NCBI GenBank assembly: GCA_001772005.1
Contig: MERI01000214.1
Span: 1 to 39,508 of the forward strand
Origin: Betaproteobacteria bacterium RIFCSPLOWO2_12_FULL_62_58
GTDB taxonomy: Bacteria > Pseudomonadota > Gammaproteobacteria > Burkholderiales > SG8-41
Direction of reading: 5' to 3'
DNA: 39,508 nt
Shown here: piece after piece, positions 7,755-16,732 of the stretch
How the letters are laid out: every line of letters starts with the position of its first letter
Numbering within the stretch: the first letter of the stretch is position 1
Notes under the pieces: model-generated
Told to the model about the DNA's origin: nothing
The model's input: only the letters and a program-made list of their open reading frames with translations
Database searches by the model: none
Made by a program: the position numbers and the translations under genes

Positions 7755-8696
7755 ATGAAAATACAGCAATTACGTTATTTGTGCGAGGTGGCAAAGCGCG
7801 GCTTGAACCTATCCGAGGCGGCTGCGGCGCTCCATACCTCGCAACCCGGGATCAGCAAGCAAATTCGGCTGCTCGAGGACGAACTCGGGGTGCAAATCCT
7901 GGTGCGCCACGGCAAGCGCGTGGTCGACGTTACCGAACCGGGACGCGTCATCCTCGACATCGCCGAGCGCATCCTCAAGGACACGGAAAATCTGAAGCAG
8001 GTCGGACGCGAATTCGGAGCCGAGGACAGCGGGTCGCTCGCCATCGCCACCACGCATACCCAGGCGCGTTATGCGCTGCCGCCGGTGATCCAGCGCTTCA
8101 TCCAGCGTTATCCCAAAGTGCGCCTTTCGCTGCGCGAAGGCAGCCCCCAGCAGATTTCGGAACTGATGCTGTCGGGAGAGGCTGACATCGCGATCATCAC
8201 GGAGGCCTACGAGCAGTACCAAACGCTCGTCACTCTGCCGTGCTATCAGTGGAACCGCTGCGTGATCACCCCGCTCCAGCACCCGCTGCTCAAGGAAACG
8301 CAGCTTACGCTGGACGCGATCGCCCGCTATCCGATCATCACCTACGACTTTGCCTTCAGCGGCGACTCGCCGATCAAGCGCGCGTTCGACGCGCGCGGCA
8401 TCAAGCCCAACGTCGCGCTGACGGCGATCGATGCCGACGTGATCAAGGCGTACGTCGAGCTGGGCATGGGCGTCGGCATCCTCGCCAAAATGGCGTTCGA
8501 TCCGGCCCGCGATTTCGGCTTGCGGCTGGTCGATGCGAGCCATTTGTTCGAGCCGAGCACCACGCGCATCGGCATCCGCCGCCACGCCTATCTGCGCGGT
8601 TATGTCTACGATTTCATCGAGATGTTCGCCCCGCACCTCACGCGCCGCGTGATCGAGGCGACGATGCGCGGTGAGGGATCGGACTACGAACTGTAG
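7755..8696 (+). CDS. cysB: CysB/Cbl-type LysR regulator
   Basis: A transcription factor of 313 residues. The N-terminal winged helix-turn-helix reads LNLSEAAAALHTSQPGIS, followed by LLEDELGVQILVRHGKR. From about residue 90 comes the substrate-binding domain with ATTHTQARYALPP and LREGSPQQI, typical of CysB/Cbl proteins that sense N-acetylserine or sulfur-oxyanion status. It is divergent from the sulfite reductase operon, which it probably activates, and ends 10 bp from the convergent phnE stop. A role in control of the neighbouring oxyanion importer is plausible but not shown by the sequence. Confidence 0.93.
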   Translation: MKIQQLRYLCEVAKRGLNLSEAAAALHTSQPGISKQIRLLEDELGVQILVRHGKRVVDVTEPGRVILDIAERILKDTENLKQVGREFGAEDSGSLAIATTHTQARYALPPVIQRFIQRYPKVRLSLREGSPQQISELMLSGEADIAIITEAYEQYQTLVTLPCYQWNRCVITPLQHPLLKETQLTLDAIARYPIITYDFAFSGDSPIKRAFDARGIKPNVALTAIDADVIKAYVELGMGVGILAKMAFDPARDFGLRLVDASHLFEPSTTRIGIRRHAYLRGYVYDFIEMFAPHLTRRVIEATMRGEGSDYEL

Positions 8697-8706
8697 GGAA
8701 CTCCCG

Positions 8707-9468
8707 TTAGGCCACCAGGCGCCGGCGCAGCCAGGCGCTCGCGCCATCGACGATCGCCACTAACACCAGCATGGCAATAATCACCGTCAGCGCCTGTCTT
8801 TGCTGGAACAGACTGAGCGAGAAATAAAGCATCTGGCCGAGCCCGCCGGCGCCGACCACGCCGAGGATCGCCGCCATGCGGATATTGATTTCCCAGCGGT
8901 AGAGCGAATAGGCGACGAGCTGCGGCACGACGTTCGGCATCGTGCCATACAGGAATGCGAGCGTGGCGCGGCTGCCGGAAAGCTGCAGCGCCTGCGTGGG
9001 TTCGGGCGGCGTGTTTTCCAGCGTCTCCGCGAACAGGCGTCCAATCACCCCCGCTGTGTGCAAAGCGAGCGCGAGCGTGCCTGAAAACGGCCCCAGCCCT
9101 GCGGCCATGACCATCAGTGCCGCCCATACCAGTTCGGGAATCGAGCGCAGAAAATTGAGTATCAGGCGCGCGACGGCACGCGCAACGACGCCGAAGCGGC
9201 CGGCTGCGGGCGGCGCCAGGAGCAGTCCCAGCACTGCGGCAAGCGCGGTACCGATCGCTGAAATCGCGATGGTTTCGAGCGTGCCGTAACCGATACGCGC
9301 CAAGTACTCGGCGGATAAATCGGGCGGGAAAAACGATACGAGGTATTTCCACATCTGCGCTCGCGCATCGGCGGTAAGCAGCAAACCGAGATCGAGCGAC
9401 AGGAACGCAAAGCTCACCCACGTGACAACAATCAGCACGGCGACCACCAGCCAGTGCACGGGCTTCAT
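8707..9468 (-). CDS. phnE: PhnE-type ABC transporter permease (second copy in operon)
   Basis: Inner-membrane permease of a phosphonate-type oxyanion importer, 253 residues with about six hydrophobic segments. The BPD permease loop reads NIRMAAILGVVGAGGLGQML, the EAA-type ATPase contact. The ATG at 9468 follows AAAGGTGACCGC and overlaps the upstream permease stop by four bases, so translation is coupled. It is last in the order phnD-phnC-phnE-phnE on the minus strand. Two PhnE-type subunits would form a heterodimeric pore. Confidence 0.9.
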   Translation of the reverse strand: MKPVHWLVVAVLIVVTWVSFAFLSLDLGLLLTADARAQMWKYLVSFFPPDLSAEYLARIGYGTLETIAISAIGTALAAVLGLLLAPPAAGRFGVVARAVARLILNFLRSIPELVWAALMVMAAGLGPFSGTLALALHTAGVIGRLFAETLENTPPEPTQALQLSGSRATLAFLYGTMPNVVPQLVAYSLYRWEINIRMAAILGVVGAGGLGQMLYFSLSLFQQRQALTVIIAMLVLVAIVDGASAWLRRRLVA

Positions 9469-10319
9469 GCGGTCACCTTTCTGAGAAATGCGCTGATGGC
9501 ATCGGCGAGCACCACCAGCAGAAAGAAAGTGAGCAGAATCGTGCTGACCTCGCCACCGTTCAGCATGCGCATCGACAATTCCATCTGCTGCCCCAGACCA
9601 CCGGCGCCGACGAAGCCCATGATGACCGAGGCGCGCACCGCGCACTCCCAGCGGTAAACCGTATACGAAACCAATTCTGGAAGCGCTACCGGCCACATGC
9701 CGTAAAAAAAGGTGGCCAGGCGACCGCCGCCCGCTTCCAGCAAGGCTTCGGTCGGGCGGGTGTCGCCCGATTCCAGGATTTCCGAGTAGACCTTGCCCAG
9801 CATGCCGCCATAGGTCACGCCGATCGCCAACACGCCGGCCGCCGGGCCTAAGCCGACCGCGCGCACGAATAACAGCGCCCAGACGATTTCGGGAATGCTG
9901 CGGAAGAACATCAGGATGAAACGTGCCGGCAGGCGCAGCATCCGTCCCACGGCAAAGCCGCGCCCGGGACCGATGCGCGAGATCGACAGGCTGCGTGTCA
10001 CGATCAGCGCCAGCGGAGACCCAATCAGCAGCGCCAGCGCCATGCCGGCGGTCGCGATGGCCAGCGTCTCGAGCGTGGACGTCAGGAGCAGCCGCAGGAA
10101 CTCGGCGGAGGTCGCGAGCGGGAAAAACGTCGCAATGAATTTTCCCATCGTCTCGCGGTTGCGCGGATCGAACAGCACACCGAGGTCGAATTCAGTGAGC
10201 CGTAATCCCGGCCACAGCAGCACGATAATCAGCGTCGTCAGTGCCAAACGCGGCAGGGCTGCGGGGTCACGCAAATGGATCACGAACGCCTCAGTCCTCA
10301 CGCCACACGCCTCACGCAA
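9465..10319 (-). CDS. phnE: PhnE-type ABC transporter permease (first copy in operon)
   Basis: Membrane subunit of the same importer, up to 284 residues, with several hydrophobic helices and the loop VRASVIMGFVGAGGLGQQ. The start is uncertain. The longest frame begins with TTG at 10319, directly after the phnC stop, while GTG 10301 and GTG 10283 each have a GAGG upstream at a better distance. It is related to but clearly diverged from the downstream copy (both keep the IPE[IL]VWA helix), indicating an old duplication. It overlaps the second permease by four bases. Confidence 0.88.
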   Translation of the reverse strand: MREACGVRTEAFVIHLRDPAALPRLALTTLIIVLLWPGLRLTEFDLGVLFDPRNRETMGKFIATFFPLATSAEFLRLLLTSTLETLAIATAGMALALLIGSPLALIVTRSLSISRIGPGRGFAVGRMLRLPARFILMFFRSIPEIVWALLFVRAVGLGPAAGVLAIGVTYGGMLGKVYSEILESGDTRPTEALLEAGGGRLATFFYGMWPVALPELVSYTVYRWECAVRASVIMGFVGAGGLGQQMELSMRMLNGGEVSTILLTFFLLVVLADAISAFLRKVTA

Positions 10320-11138
10320 TTAAGAGCACATCGGCTTGCGGCGCATTTCGACAGGCTGCACCGCGAGCGGCAGGTTGTCCTGTGTCGGCACCACCGCCGA
10401 CTCCGAGGCATAGAGGTCCTTGAGCATGGCGTCGGTAATTTTGACCGGCGGCAGGTCGAACGCGATCTCGCCGGCCCGGATGCCGATGATGCGGGGGAAC
10501 CAGTGCAGCGCAAGGTCAACCGCATGCAGGCTTGCGACCAGCGTCACGCCGCGCGCAAGCGCATCGCGATTGAGCTCACCAATGATCCGATCAGAGAGTG
10601 CGGGGTCGACCGCCGAGACCGGCTCGTCGGTCAACAGCAGGTCCGGCTGCTGGTAAAGCACGCGCGCCACGCCGACGCGCTGCAGTTGCCCGCCCGAAAG
10701 CCGGTCGCAGCGCTCGAACAATTTGTCGGCGATTTCCATGCGCTGGAGCATCCGCTTCGCGCCGGAGATATCGATCGGATAGACGAGCGAGGCCAGCCCC
10801 TTCCACACCGGCCACTGGCCGAGCCGGCCGGCGAGCACCGCAGTGACCACGCGCATGCGCGGTGGTATCGGCGGCGCCTGGTGCACCATGCCAACACGGC
10901 ATCTGAGCCGGCGCAATGCGGTTCGATCGATGCTCCACGGGTCATCTCCCAGAATGCGAATCGATCCCGCGGACGGCCGCAGCGCCATCGCCAGCAGACG
11001 CAGCAGCGTGGTTTTGCCCGCGCCCGACGGACCGATGATCGCCACCCGCTCGCCTCTGCCGATCTCGCAACTGAGGTTATTCACGGCGCGACAGCCGTTC
11101 GGATGTACCAGATCGACCTGGTGCAGTTTGAGGTTCAT
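10320..11138 (-). CDS. phnC: PhnC-type ABC transporter ATP-binding protein
   Basis: Energises the oxyanion importer from the cytoplasmic face. It shows Walker A GPSGAGKTT (about residues 36-44), the signature LSGGQLQR, Walker B LLLTDEP and the H-loop in LVASLHAVD. Length is 272 residues, with a C-terminal tail of about 20 residues beyond the usual PhnC end. It lies between phnD (35 bp upstream) and the two permeases, all on one transcript. Confidence 0.92.
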   Translation of the reverse strand: MNLKLHQVDLVHPNGCRAVNNLSCEIGRGERVAIIGPSGAGKTTLLRLLAMALRPSAGSIRILGDDPWSIDRTALRRLRCRVGMVHQAPPIPPRMRVVTAVLAGRLGQWPVWKGLASLVYPIDISGAKRMLQRMEIADKLFERCDRLSGGQLQRVGVARVLYQQPDLLLTDEPVSAVDPALSDRIIGELNRDALARGVTLVASLHAVDLALHWFPRIIGIRAGEIAFDLPPVKITDAMLKDLYASESAVVPTQDNLPLAVQPVEMRRKPMCS

Positions 11139-11173
11139 TTGATCGATTGATGCGGATGGCCGCAGGCGCTGAT

Positions 11174-12019
11174 CTATTTGATCAGGCCCGCCGAGCGCGC
11201 CGCGGCTTCGATGCCTTTGTAATTCTCGGCCTTGGTGGCGATAAAGCGCGTTGCGCGCTGCAGATCGAGTATGTCCTTGTGCAGTTTGTCTTTCGGATCG
11301 AGCTTGAGAAAAGCATCGGTCAGCTTCTTCACCAGCGCCGGGTCAAGATTGCCGCGCACGGTCCAGTTGTAGTCGTAGTACGGCGGTGTCGTCCAGATCA
11401 CCCTGACTTTATTGGTATCGACTTTCTTTTCGGTAACGAGCTTGTCCCACACCGACGCATTCAGCACGCCTGCTTCGACCTTGCCTGATTCAACCTGCAG
11501 CGCAGTAGCATCATGCGCGCCGGAGAACGCGATGCGCTTGAAGTCCTTTTCGGGATTGATCTTGTTCTCCAGAAGGAAATAGCGCGGCATCAGATGTCCG
11601 GAAGTCGAAGACACCGATCCGAAAGTAAAATTCCGGCCCTTGAGATCAGCGAGCCCGTTGATGCCGCTGGAAGCGTTCGCGATGAATTTGCTGGTAAATT
11701 TTTCGTCTTCCACGCGCTGTGCGATGGGGATCGCATTGCCGGCCCTGATTCGCGCCTGGACGAAAGTGAAGCCGCCCAACCAGGCCATATCGATTTTGTT
11801 CGACGCGAGACCTTCCACGACTGCGGCGTAATCGGTGACCGGAATGAACTGGACCTTAATGCCTATTTCTTTTTCAAGATAGACCCCGAGCGAAGTGAAC
11901 TTGCGCTGCAATTCGGTGGGCGCCTCGTCGGGAATCGCCGAAACTTTCAGCGTCGGCTGTGCGAAAACGGCCGAGGCCATGAACACGCTGTACAGCAGCA
12001 TCAGAGAACGCCTGAACAT
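11174..12019 (-). CDS. phnD: PhnD-family periplasmic binding protein, putative selenate type
   Basis: Binds an oxyanion in the periplasm and delivers it to the PhnE permeases. A signal peptide is visible (MFRRSLMLLYSVFMASAVFA, cut before QPTLKV). The mature protein has LKVSAIPDEAPTELQRKF, VTDYAAVVEGL, DMAWLGGFTFVQA and SVSSTSGHLMPRYFL. This combination is what I know from the subgroup annotated as putative selenate ABC transporter binding proteins, rather than classical phosphonate binders; the real ligand is untested. AAGGAG five bases before the ATG supports the start. The position beside cysB and sulfite reductase fits a sulfur- or selenium-type oxyanion. No selenium-use gene is seen in the window. 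Confidence 0.87.
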   Translation of the reverse strand: MFRRSLMLLYSVFMASAVFAQPTLKVSAIPDEAPTELQRKFTSLGVYLEKEIGIKVQFIPVTDYAAVVEGLASNKIDMAWLGGFTFVQARIRAGNAIPIAQRVEDEKFTSKFIANASSGINGLADLKGRNFTFGSVSSTSGHLMPRYFLLENKINPEKDFKRIAFSGAHDATALQVESGKVEAGVLNASVWDKLVTEKKVDTNKVRVIWTTPPYYDYNWTVRGNLDPALVKKLTDAFLKLDPKDKLHKDILDLQRATRFIATKAENYKGIEAAARSAGLIK

Positions 12020-12198
12020 GATGGCTCCTTCCTGGTGTTATCCGAAAAAACTACGCGCGCCACAGCAGATGGGCAAGAAAAATGATCGAGAAAACCGTCT
12101 GAAAGAACCGAAAGAGCCCGCCGGGAAAACCGGTCAAACTATTGTTTTGAATACGAAGTTTCGGTGGCGGCGGTTGCACGCGGCCTTAAAACCAAGGC

Positions 12199-12219
12199 AG
12201 CAATCTACCGCTGATTGCT
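12199..12219 (-). terminator. Weak stem-loop after murJ
   Basis: AGCAATC and GATTGCT form a 7-bp stem about 50 bases past the murJ stop, with a T-rich stretch (TTGGTTTT) a few bases further on the minus strand. It is not a classical terminator. The rest of 12020-12266 is the phnD leader, with no gene seen. Confidence 0.3.
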
Positions 12220-12266
12220 ACCCGAAGACAAGTCGCTTCGAACCAATAACACTTTTTACGAAACGG

Positions 12267-13805
12267 TTATTCGACCGTGCGTCTGACAAAATTGCGCACC
12301 CGAAAACCCAGCAGCCACAATGCGGCAAAATAACTCGCGGCACCGGCGGCCACCATCCCGGCAAGCCGCGCGGCGCGCTGTAACGCTCCGGCAACGAGCC
12401 ACTCGGCTGGCGCACCCACCGTCAGCCACAGTACCGCCGCCATCACATAAACGGCGATCGCGACCTTGAGCAGAAACTCCGGCCAACCTGGTTGCGGCGC
12501 ATAAATGCCGCGCCGGCGCAGACCCCGATACAGCAGCGTCGCGTTGAGACAGGCGCCGAGCCCGATCGCGAGCGCAAGGCCGGCGTGCTTGAGCGGCCAG
12601 ATGAAAACGAAGTTCATCACCTGCGTCGCGGCCAGCGTGACGAGCGCGATCCGCACCGGGGTCCTGATGTCCTGCCGCGCATAAAAACCCGGCGCCAGCA
12701 CTTTCACCAGGATCAGCCCGACCAGACCGACGCTGTACGCGATCGCGGCATTGCGCGTCATCAGCACATCGCTCGCCGAAAACGCGCCGTAATGAAACAG
12801 CGTCGTGATCAGCGGCACGGCGAGCAGCGCGAGCGCCACCGCGGCCGGCAGCGCCAGCACCAGCGTCAGCCGCAAACCCCAGTCGAGCAACTGTGAATAC
12901 TCCGCGGCCGACCGGTTGGCGTAGGACCTGGAAAGACTGGGCAGCAGGATCGTGCCGAGAGCGACACCGAGCAGCCCGGTTGGGAACTCCATCAGGCGAT
13001 CGGCGTAGTACAGCCACGACACGCTGCCGGTGACCAGAAACGAAGCGAAGATGATGTTGATCAAGAGGCTTACCTGCCCGATCGACACGCCGAACACCGC
13101 AGGACCCATCTGCCGCATGACGCGCCACACGCCTTCGTCTCTCAGATCGAGCCTGAAGCGCGGCAGGAGCTTCAGCCGCATGAGGAACGGCGCCTGGAAT
13201 GCGAGCTGCAACACCCCGCCCGTGAACACGGCCCACGCCAGCGCCATCACGGGCGGATCGAAGTGGGGCGCCAGCCACAGCGCAAACACGATGAACGACA
13301 GGTTAAGCAGCACCGGCGTGAAGGCCGGAACTGAAAAACGGCTGTAGGTGTTGAGGATGCCACCCGCAAGCGCGACCAGGGAAATGAACAGGATGTAGGG
13401 AAACGTCACGCGCAGGAGGCTGACGGTGAGATTGAATTTTTCGGGCGTCGCGGCGAAGCCCGGCGCGCTCACGTAAATGATCGCCGGCGCGGCGATCACG
13501 CCGGCCACGGTGACAAAAAACAGCGCGAGCGCCAGCAGCGCCGCGACGTGGTCGACCAGCACCCGCGTATCTTGCTCCCCGCGCCGGTTCTTGTACTCCG
13601 CGAGGATAGGCACGAACGCCTGTGAGAATGCCCCTTCCGCAAACAGCCGGCGCAGCAGGTTCGGAATCTTGAAAGCGACGAAGAAGGCGTCGGTCATCAG
13701 CCCCGCGCCGAATACACGGGCGATCACGACGTCCCGGATGAAGCCGAACATGCGCGAAATGAGCGTCATGCTGCTCACCGCCGCAAGAGCCTTGAGTAGG
13801 TTCAT
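12267..13805 (-). CDS. murJ: Lipid II flippase MurJ
   Basis: Moves the peptidoglycan precursor lipid II across the inner membrane (MOP superfamily). The 512-residue protein has about 14 hydrophobic segments. It starts [33 protein letters not shown], the family's conserved N-terminus, and has [17 protein letters not shown] and later [14 protein letters not shown]. Length is typical. It is divergent from rpsT across a 105-bp gap, an arrangement common in betaproteobacteria. Confidence 0.96.
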   Translation of the reverse strand: MNLLKALAAVSSMTLISRMFGFIRDVVIARVFGAGLMTDAFFVAFKIPNLLRRLFAEGAFSQAFVPILAEYKNRRGEQDTRVLVDHVAALLALALFFVTVAGVIAAPAIIYVSAPGFAATPEKFNLTVSLLRVTFPYILFISLVALAGGILNTYSRFSVPAFTPVLLNLSFIVFALWLAPHFDPPVMALAWAVFTGGVLQLAFQAPFLMRLKLLPRFRLDLRDEGVWRVMRQMGPAVFGVSIGQVSLLINIIFASFLVTGSVSWLYYADRLMEFPTGLLGVALGTILLPSLSRSYANRSAAEYSQLLDWGLRLTLVLALPAAVALALLAVPLITTLFHYGAFSASDVLMTRNAAIAYSVGLVGLILVKVLAPGFYARQDIRTPVRIALVTLAATQVMNFVFIWPLKHAGLALAIGLGACLNATLLYRGLRRRGIYAPQPGWPEFLLKVAIAVYVMAAVLWLTVGAPAEWLVAGALQRAARLAGMVAAGAASYFAALWLLGFRVRNFVRRTVE

Positions 13806-13846
13806 GTTTTTATGGCCCGCGCTACGCCGCGCGGGCGAACTGCGCC

Positions 13847-13875
13847 TTGCAAAAGGAGCGGAATAGCCTTATCAT
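13847..13875 (+). promoter_or_regulatory. Sigma-70 promoter of rpsT
   Basis: TTGCAA (13847-13852), a 17-bp spacer and TATCAT (13870-13875) form a good housekeeping promoter. Transcription should start near 13882, about 29 bases before the rpsT ATG. Confidence 0.7.
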
Positions 13876-13910
13876 ACCGGCCTTTTTCCGATTCAAAATC
13901 CGGAGTTTAC

Positions 13911-14174
13911 ATGGCCAACATCGCATCAGCCAGAAAACGCGCGCGCCAAAGCGAAAAGCGCCGCCAGGACAACGCCAGTCTGCGGTCTGAATTGCGCAGC
14001 GCGGTGAAGAGCGCCAGGAAAGCGATCGAAGCGGGCGACAAGAGCGCGGCGAAGGGCGTGTTGCAGCGCGCCGCAAGCGTGATCGACTCCATCGCCGACA
14101 AGAACATCATTCACAAGAACAAGGCGGCCCGCCACAAGAGTCGTCTTGCCGCAGCCATCAAAGCCATGCCTTGA
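13911..14174 (+). CDS. rpsT: 30S ribosomal protein S20
   Basis: A primary 16S rRNA-binding protein of the small subunit, 87 residues. It starts [19 protein letters not shown], and the rest is Lys/Arg/Ala-rich and alpha-helical, with the conserved end [20 protein letters not shown] sits seven bases before the ATG at 13911. The frame is open upstream to 13812, but that part lies before the predicted transcription start and is not coding. The gene is flanked by a strong promoter and a rho-independent terminator, so it is a single-gene unit. Confidence 0.97.
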   Translation: MANIASARKRARQSEKRRQDNASLRSELRSAVKSARKAIEAGDKSAAKGVLQRAASVIDSIADKNIIHKNKAARHKSRLAAAIKAMP

Positions 14175-14228
14175 TCAGAATTCGCTTGCCTAGCGGGCAC
14201 TTGTAAGCTGAAAATACAAACATTGATC

Positions 14229-14259
14229 CACGGCGGCGCAGGCCGCCGTGTGCTTTTTT
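14229..14259 (+). terminator. Rho-independent terminator of rpsT
   Basis: CACGGCGGC and GCCGCCGTG form a perfect 9-bp stem with a GCAG loop, followed by TGCTTTTTT. It lies 55 bases past the rpsT stop and just before argD. Confidence 0.88.
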
Positions 14260-14275
14260 GAAGTCCGGACTCTTT

Positions 14276-15481
14276 ATGTCGCATGTCATGACCACATACG
14301 CCAGATTGCCCGTCGCTTTCGAGCGCGGCGAAGGCGCCTGGTTGTGGGACACCAACGGCAAGCGCTATCTCGATGCGCTCGCCGGCATTGCCGTGTGCGG
14401 CGTGGGCCACAGCCACCCCAAGTTGACCGCGGTGCTGCGCGAACAGATCGGCAGGCTGATCCATACCTCGAATCTTTACGGCATCACGCTGCAGGAGGAA
14501 CTCGGCGACCGGCTGGCTGCGATATCCGGCATGGACACCGTTTTCTTCTGCAACTCCGGCTGCGAAGCAAACGAAGCCGCGATCAAGCTCGCGCGCTATT
14601 ACGGGCATCAAAAAGGCATCGAAGCGCCGGCGATCGTGGTGATGGAAAAAGCCTTCCACGGCCGCACCATCGCTACGCTCTCCGCCACCGGCAGCCGCAA
14701 GGTGCAGGCCGGCTTCGAGCCGTTGGTCGCCGGCTTCGTGCGCGTGCCGTTCGACGATCTTGCAGCGGTAAAGCGCGTTGCCGAGAACAACCGCAGCGTG
14801 GTCGCGGTGCTCGTGGAACTCATCCAGGGCGAAGGTGGCATCAACGTTTGCCACAGCGGCTACCTCAATGGCCTGCGCGAGATCTGCGATGCGCATCAAT
14901 GGCTCTTGATGCTCGATGAAGTCCAGAGCGGCACCGGTCGCACCGGCGCGTGGTTCGCATTCCAGCACTCCGGCGTCAAACCGGATGTCGTCACGCTCGC
15001 CAAGGGGCTCGGCAACGGCGTGCCGATCGGCGTCTGCCTGGCTGCCGCACAGGCTGCGAAATTGTTCAAACCAGGCAGCCACGGCTCGACCTTCGGCGGC
15101 AATCCGCTCGCCTGCGCGGCCGCGCTCGCCACACTCGGAATCATCGAGGACGAAGGGCTGATGAAGAATGCCGTGGAGATCGGCGATTTCATCCGCGCCG
15201 GCTTTGGAACGCGGCTGGCGGGCCAGCCCGGCGTCAGGGAAATCCGCGGCATGGGGCTGATGATCGGCATCGAGCTCGTCCAGCCCTGCGGCGATCTGGT
15301 GCAGCAGGCGCTCGATGCGGGGCTTTTAATCAACGTCACGGCGGACAACGTGATCCGGCTCCTGCCGCCGCTCAACTTCACGCGCGAGCAGGCCGAACAA
15401 CTCCTCGATATGCTGACGCCGCTGGTTCTCGACTTCCTGTCGCAACAGGCCGCGCCGCAGCCCGCTGCCCAGTCCGCGTAG
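14276..15481 (+). CDS. argD: Acetylornithine aminotransferase
   Basis: A PLP enzyme that converts N-acetylglutamate semialdehyde to N-acetylornithine in arginine synthesis (class III aminotransferase fold). Visible: LDALAGIAVCGVGHSHP, FFCNSGCEANEAAIKLAR, AFHGRTIATLSATG, LMLDEVQSGTGRTG (the PLP-ring Asp is in LDEVQ) and TLAKGLGNGVPIG with the Schiff-base lysine. About 401 residues. The frame opens earlier with TTG at 14258, but that lies in the terminator tail. ATG 14276 (MSHVMTTYARLPV) or ATG 14288 is likelier; the ribosome site is weak. argF follows after 75 bp holding a hairpin repeat. Confidence 0.95.
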   Translation: MSHVMTTYARLPVAFERGEGAWLWDTNGKRYLDALAGIAVCGVGHSHPKLTAVLREQIGRLIHTSNLYGITLQEELGDRLAAISGMDTVFFCNSGCEANEAAIKLARYYGHQKGIEAPAIVVMEKAFHGRTIATLSATGSRKVQAGFEPLVAGFVRVPFDDLAAVKRVAENNRSVVAVLVELIQGEGGINVCHSGYLNGLREICDAHQWLLMLDEVQSGTGRTGAWFAFQHSGVKPDVVTLAKGLGNGVPIGVCLAAAQAAKLFKPGSHGSTFGGNPLACAAALATLGIIEDEGLMKNAVEIGDFIRAGFGTRLAGQPGVREIRGMGLMIGIELVQPCGDLVQQALDAGLLINVTADNVIRLLPPLNFTREQAEQLLDMLTPLVLDFLSQQAAPQPAAQSA

Positions 15482-15513
15482 GAGTTTGTCGGGCTTAGCC
15501 CCGACAAACTCCT
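15480..15513 (+). repeat. TTTGTCGG hairpin repeat, copy C
   Basis: A perfect 14-bp stem AGGAGTTTGTCGGG / CCCGACAAACTCCT with a 6-nt loop, then the tail GATGCAAAACCGGCGCC. It begins within the argD stop codon (TAG at 15479-15481) and lies 43 bases before argF. Confidence 0.85.
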
Positions 15514-15556
15514 GATGCAAAACCGGCGCCAGGAAAATTGCAAAAGAGAATAACGG

Positions 15557-16498
15557 ATGCAAACCAGGCATTATCTCCAGTTCAAGGATTTCACCAACGA
15601 GGAATATCAATACTTGTTCGAGCGTACGCGCTGGATCAAGGACAAGTTCAAGCGCTACGTAACGCACCAGCCGCTCGTCGACCGCACGCTGGCGATGGTA
15701 TTCGAGAAGCATTCGACGCGTACCCGCGTCTCGTTCGAGGCCGGGATGAACCAGCTCGGCGGCTCGGTGATCACGCTCATGACGCGTGATACTCAACTCG
15801 GGCGCGGCGAGCCGATCGAGGACGTGGCGCGCGTCATCACGCGCATGGTCGACATTGTGATGATCCGCACGTTCGAGCACGAGATCATCGAGCGCTTTGC
15901 TGCGCATTCGCGCGTGCCGGTGATCAACGGGCTGACCGACGAATATCACCCGTGCCAGATCCTGGGTGACATCTACACCTACATCGAGCACCGCGGCTCG
16001 ATCCGCGGCAAGACCGTGACCTGGATCGGGGATTCGAACAACGTCTGCCACACCTGGATGCAGGCAGCGAAGATTTTCGACTTCAATTTCCATGTCGCGA
16101 GCCCGCCCGGCTACGAACTCGAGCCGGAACGCGGCGAAAGCTACGAAAGCGCGCATCTCGAGGTATTCAACGATCCGATGGAAGCGGCGGACGGCGCCGA
16201 TCTCGTCACCACCGATGTCTGGACCAGCATGGGCTTCGAGGACGAGACCAAGGAACGCATGCAGGATTTCGCCGATTTCCGGGTCGATGCGGAAATGATG
16301 GCCGCCGCCAAACCTGATGCGCTGTTCATGCATTGCCTGCCGGCGCACCGCGGCGAGGAAGTCGATGCCGACGTGATCGACGGACCCCAAAGCGTGGTGT
16401 GGGACGAGGCCGAAAACCGGCTGCACACACAGAAGGCGCTGTTGGAGTATCTTCTGCTCGGCAGGGTGAAGACTCAGGGCGAACTGTGGTCGACCTGA
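15557..16498 (+). CDS. argF: Ornithine carbamoyltransferase
   Basis: Makes citrulline from ornithine and carbamoyl phosphate. 313 residues. The carbamoyl-phosphate loop EKHSTRTRVSFEAG, the DEYHPCQILGD motif (HPCQ) and the ornithine-side HCLPAHRG are all intact. The start MQTRHYLQFKDFTNEEY matches betaproteobacterial relatives; AAAAGAG upstream may serve as the ribosome site. It sits in order with argD and argG, which favours a catabolite-independent biosynthetic role. Confidence 0.95.
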   Translation: MQTRHYLQFKDFTNEEYQYLFERTRWIKDKFKRYVTHQPLVDRTLAMVFEKHSTRTRVSFEAGMNQLGGSVITLMTRDTQLGRGEPIEDVARVITRMVDIVMIRTFEHEIIERFAAHSRVPVINGLTDEYHPCQILGDIYTYIEHRGSIRGKTVTWIGDSNNVCHTWMQAAKIFDFNFHVASPPGYELEPERGESYESAHLEVFNDPMEAADGADLVTTDVWTSMGFEDETKERMQDFADFRVDAEMMAAAKPDALFMHCLPAHRGEEVDADVIDGPQSVVWDEAENRLHTQKALLEYLLLGRVKTQGELWST

Positions 16499-16510
16499 AA
16501 AAAGATAAAA

Positions 16511-16714
16511 TCTACCGCAGAGGCGCGGTCCCTCATCCCTGACCCTTCTCCCGAGGGGAGAAGGGAAGCTCGAGCCACCCCTCTCCCTTTGGGAGAGGGG
16601 TCGGGGGTGAGGGTTGGACGCAAAGGTAACGCAAAGGCATCTGAAGGCAGAATAAATACTCAGCCTTCACTTTGCGCCATCTCTGCGCCTTTGCGCGCTT
16701 TGCGTTTCAGGGTT
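16511..16714. repeat. Composite repeat block between argF and argG
   Basis: Two perfect hairpins lie side by side: CCCTTCTCCC-GAG-GGGAGAAGGG (16543-16565) and CCCCTCTCCC-TTT-GGGAGAGGGG (16578-16600). A larger dyad (CCCTCATCCC... GGGGGTGAGGG) encloses them. CGCAGAGGCGC/CGCAAAGG-type repeats flank this on both sides (16514-16526, 16619-16637, 16669-16705), the same motif that bounds the ribF-ileS insertion. No gene is seen in 16499-16732. Confidence 0.75.
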
Positions 16715-16732
16715 TTCGTCAATGAGTAACGC

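Noticed and set aside
10275..11150. Plus-strand frame of 291 codons opposite phnC
   Set aside because: Shadow of the ATPase gene, which has Walker A, signature and Walker B motifs on the minus strand.
13812..13910. N-terminal extension of ribosomal protein S20
   Set aside because: It lies before and across the sigma-70 promoter, and S20 proteins start MANI.
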